DNA of 64,000 nucleotides from Achromobacter xylosoxidans (lineage in GTDB: Bacteria; Pseudomonadota; Gammaproteobacteria; Burkholderiales; Burkholderiaceae_B). A program made the translations under genes and the position numbers. Where the stretch lies: assembly GCF_002192695.1 (NCBI RefSeq), contig NZ_MTLG01000086.1, positions 124,001 through 188,000 on the forward strand, in the 5' to 3' direction. Each line of letters begins with the position of its first letter. Within the stretch, counting starts at the first letter, position 1. A model generated the notes under the pieces. That model ran no database searches. It saw nothing but the letters and a program-made list of their open reading frames with translations, and was not told where the DNA came from. Shown here one piece after another: positions 62,501 to 64,000 of this stretch.

Positions 62501-62792
62501 CTGCCTGCACATGTTCAGGGGCTACTGCGTGCCGCTGGCGACAGTGGAAGCTGTCCGCCAGGCCATTATCGAAACGCCGCGCCGGGTAGATGTGGGGGCG
62601 CTGCGGGCAATCGTTGAGCCCGCGTTGCTGGCGGTGGACCCCTGGTTCAGCACATCACGCGCCATGGCCGCGAGCTGCGCAGTCAATGCCTTCCTGTTTG
62701 ATGCCGTTCGAGACGGGCTGGTCAGGCAACGCGTGAATGCGTGGCATCTGCCGGCATGGTGGCGTGTTCGAAAGCAAGCGGGGGCGGCATGA
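62493..62792 (+). CDS. Phage protein, unknown function
   Basis: 99 residues from ATG 62493 with GGAG 8 bases upstream (MGDCLHMFRGYCVPLATVEA; WFSTSRAMAASCAVNAFLFD). The Cys/His/Trp content suggests a small folded domain. ATGA overlap with the DUF1364 gene. No family recognised. Confidence 0.6.
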   Translation: MGDCLHMFRGYCVPLATVEAVRQAIIETPRRVDVGALRAIVEPALLAVDPWFSTSRAMAASCAVNAFLFDAVRDGLVRQRVNAWHLPAWWRVRKQAGAA

Positions 62793-63283
62793 CGTTGCAA
62801 CGCAAGACGCCGCTTCGCCAGAAGACGCCGATGAAGCGTGGCGCTTCGCTGAAGGCCAAGGCCTCGATGATGCGCGCCAAGCCGCTGGCGCCGCCGCGTG
62901 CCTCCATGAAGGCGCGCAAGAAGGGCAAGAAGCCGCCTAAGACCGTTTATCGCAACCCGGCGCTGCTGGACCTTGCCGAGGGCGAGGAATGCCTGCTGCG
63001 CGTTCCCAAGTACTGCCAGGGCGGCACAGACACGACTGTGGCCTGCCATTCCAACCAGATCCGCGACGGGAAAGGGAAGGGGATCAAGGCCCATGACTGG
63101 GCCATCGCCTTCGGTTGCGGCGGGTGCCATTACTTCCTCGATCAATCAACCGCGCCGTGGGAAATGAAGCTGAGTTACTTCGTTCCCGGGCTGCGTCTTA
63201 CGCGTTTGCGCATCCTCGCCTTGGGCAAGTGGCCCGAGGAAGCGGAGCGCGGTTATCAGGCGCTCTACGGAGTCACCGAATGA
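62789..63283 (+). CDS. DUF1364 phage protein (YbcO-like)
   Basis: 164 residues from ATG 62789 (ATGA overlap). A highly basic N-terminal tail of Lys/Arg/Pro is followed by the DUF1364 core: EGEECLLRVPKYCQGGTDTT, VACHSNQIRDGKGKGIKAHD and AFGCGGCHYFLDQ. The four cysteines and two histidines look like a zinc-finger HNH-type nuclease site. E. coli YbcO of the DLP12 prophage belongs here. It is commonly found in the recombination/late-control block of lambdoid phages. Confidence 0.85.
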   Translation: MTLQRKTPLRQKTPMKRGASLKAKASMMRAKPLAPPRASMKARKKGKKPPKTVYRNPALLDLAEGEECLLRVPKYCQGGTDTTVACHSNQIRDGKGKGIKAHDWAIAFGCGGCHYFLDQSTAPWEMKLSYFVPGLRLTRLRILALGKWPEEAERGYQALYGVTE

Positions 63284-64000
63284 ATTACTACAGCCACAAC
63301 ATCGGCGACTACGCCCAGGCCACGATGCACTTGAGCTTGGTTGAGGACGCCATCTACAGCCGCCTCCTGCGCCGCTACTACGCGGAGGAACAGCCCATCA
63401 AGGACGACATGCAGCAGGTCTGCCGTTGGGTGGGGGCGCGGACGGAGGAAGAGCGCGCTGCGGTGCCGATGATCTTGCAGGAGTTCTTCGAGCTGGTGGA
63501 CGGCGCTTGGCGCAATAAGCGGGCGGATAGCGAAATCGCCGCGTATCAGCAGAAGGCGCAAACCAACCGGGATAACGGAAGGGCGGGTGGAAGGCCGAAG
63601 AAGAAACCCAACGAAACCCAGTCGGTTTCTGGTGGGTTGCCAGAAGGAACCCAAGCGGAACCCACGGAAAACCCAGCCGGGGGCCAGCAAGAACCCAGTC
63701 GTAACCCTAACCAAGAACCAATAACCAAAAGATATTCCGTTCCTAACGGAACGGGCGGCACGCCGCCGGAGCCGCCTTCGGCCGTAGACCAGATTTTCGC
63801 CCTTGGATTGCCCTTGCTAATCGCTGCTGGTCAGCCGGAGAAGCAAGCCCGTTCGATGCTGGGCATGTTCCGAAAGTCGCACCAGGACGAGGACATCGTT
63901 CGGGCCATCCAGCAATGCGTGGACGACCAGGCCATTGAGCCCGTGGGATACCTGCAACGCGTCTTGCGTTCGGGGGCTGCGCGACCTGCACGCCAGGCAA
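63280..64000 (+). CDS. DUF1376 phage replication protein (3' end outside window)
   Basis: 240 visible residues, open to the window edge; ATG 63280 overlaps the previous stop (ATGA). N-terminal DUF1376 domain: MNYYSHNIGDYAQATMHLSL, LVEDAIYSRLLRRYYAEEQP, VGARTEEERAAVPMILQEFF. A low-complexity linker (residues about 105-155, rich in Asn, Pro, Glu, Gln, Thr) is encoded by the AACCCA repeats. Then a second domain starts (FALGLPLLIAAGQPEKQARS). YdaU/DUF1376 proteins replace lambda O as replication initiators in many prophages. Confidence 0.88.
   Translation, partial: MNYYSHNIGDYAQATMHLSLVEDAIYSRLLRRYYAEEQPIKDDMQQVCRWVGARTEEERAAVPMILQEFFELVDGAWRNKRADSEIAAYQQKAQTNRDNGRAGGRPKKKPNETQSVSGGLPEGTQAEPTENPAGGQQEPSRNPNQEPITKRYSVPNGTGGTPPEPPSAVDQIFALGLPLLIAAGQPEKQARSMLGMFRKSHQDEDIVRAIQQCVDDQAIEPVGYLQRVLRSGAARPARQA
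63604..63697 (+). repeat. AACCCA iteron array inside the replication gene, candidate phage origin
   Basis: AACCCA starts at 63605, 63615, 63648, 63659, 63670 and 63692, with one inverted copy (TGGGTT) at 63633-63638. Steps are 10, 33, 11, 11 and 22 bases, so nearly all lie on one helical face. Two copies share GGAACCCA (63646-63653, 63657-63664). Lambda carries its origin as iterons inside gene O in the same position. Confidence 0.6.

Larger units (their letters stand above)
49305..64000. mobile_element. Lambdoid prophage integrated at tRNA-His (right end outside window)
   Basis: Continuous phage-type gene order from the tRNA rightwards: integrase, xis-like, small early genes, ParB-like and clamp-like genes, repressor with two operator clusters, cro, cII, DUF1364 and DUF1376 replication genes. 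Most early genes overlap by ATGA, and G+C and codon use change at the tRNA. Structural genes are not reached. Two cargo segments with lower G+C are embedded (52190-52660 and about 56130-59373). Confidence 0.93.

Overview
The window is G+C-rich and looks like a betaproteobacterial chromosome of the Alcaligenaceae (Achromobacter/Bordetella type). The signs are two Bug-family (TctC) periplasmic receptors, DUF4148 proteins, and a czcCBA efflux operon followed by glycosyltransferases resembling the Bordetella lipid A modifiers LgmA/LgmB. Start codons include many GTG and TTG, and operons are tightly packed with ATGA stop/start overlaps. The genus is an inference; there is no rRNA here to settle it.

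Layout of the chromosomal part (1-49304). 1-4022: polar amino-acid/amine ABC importer, an amine-oxidase-like flavoprotein and a PuuR-like HTH-cupin regulator, then tRNA-Arg(TCT). 4316-4886: HicB antitoxin with a broken hicA. 4898-8702: XdhC plus a two-subunit molybdenum hydroxylase. 9013-12172: OsmC-like protein, lipoprotein and two glycosyltransferases. 12358-15787: a cluster of small secreted, cysteine-rich, PRC-barrel and DUF4142 genes. Five near-identical GG-N10-GC (sigma54-type) promoter elements sit in front of single genes there. 15877-24168: a six-gene operon, mostly joined by ATGA overlaps, encoding hydantoinase A and B, a thiamine-diphosphate enzyme and a three-subunit flavin/iron-sulfur dehydrogenase. 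It is preceded by a LysR regulator, with a divergent TctC receptor and TctA permease. 28081-39593: a CusRS-like two-component system between two DUF4148 genes, czcCBA, and GT2 and GT39 glycosyltransferases. 39667-49044: gamma-glutamyltransferase with a second TctC and an FCD regulator, DUF985 cupin, EamA and MFS exporters, a beta-hydroxyacid dehydrogenase, a thioesterase and a cardiolipin synthase.

From tRNA-His(GTG) at 49228-49304 to the right edge the window is a lambdoid prophage that runs out of the window. A leftward early operon (int, a xis-like gene, small genes, an Ea22-like repeat protein, a ParB-like protein, a sliding-clamp-like protein) ends near 55987. An alkyl sulfatase gene with its own strong terminator is lodged between it and the immunity region. 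The immunity region has a CI-type repressor (60082-61164) flanked by two clusters of three operators each (RTTACC-N5-GGTAAY, the middle one of each degenerate). These overlap clear leftward and rightward promoters. Rightward come a Cro-like gene that is probably translated from a leaderless message, a CII-family regulator, two unknowns, a DUF1364 protein and a DUF1376 replication protein. The replication gene carries a roughly 11-bp-phased AACCCA repeat array that could be the phage origin.

The most notable signals are the sigma54-type promoter set over a small-protein stress cluster, the hydantoinase/ThDP/trimeric dehydrogenase operon with its matching transporter, the prophage operator architecture with the iteron array, and two low-G+C cargo insertions in the prophage left arm.
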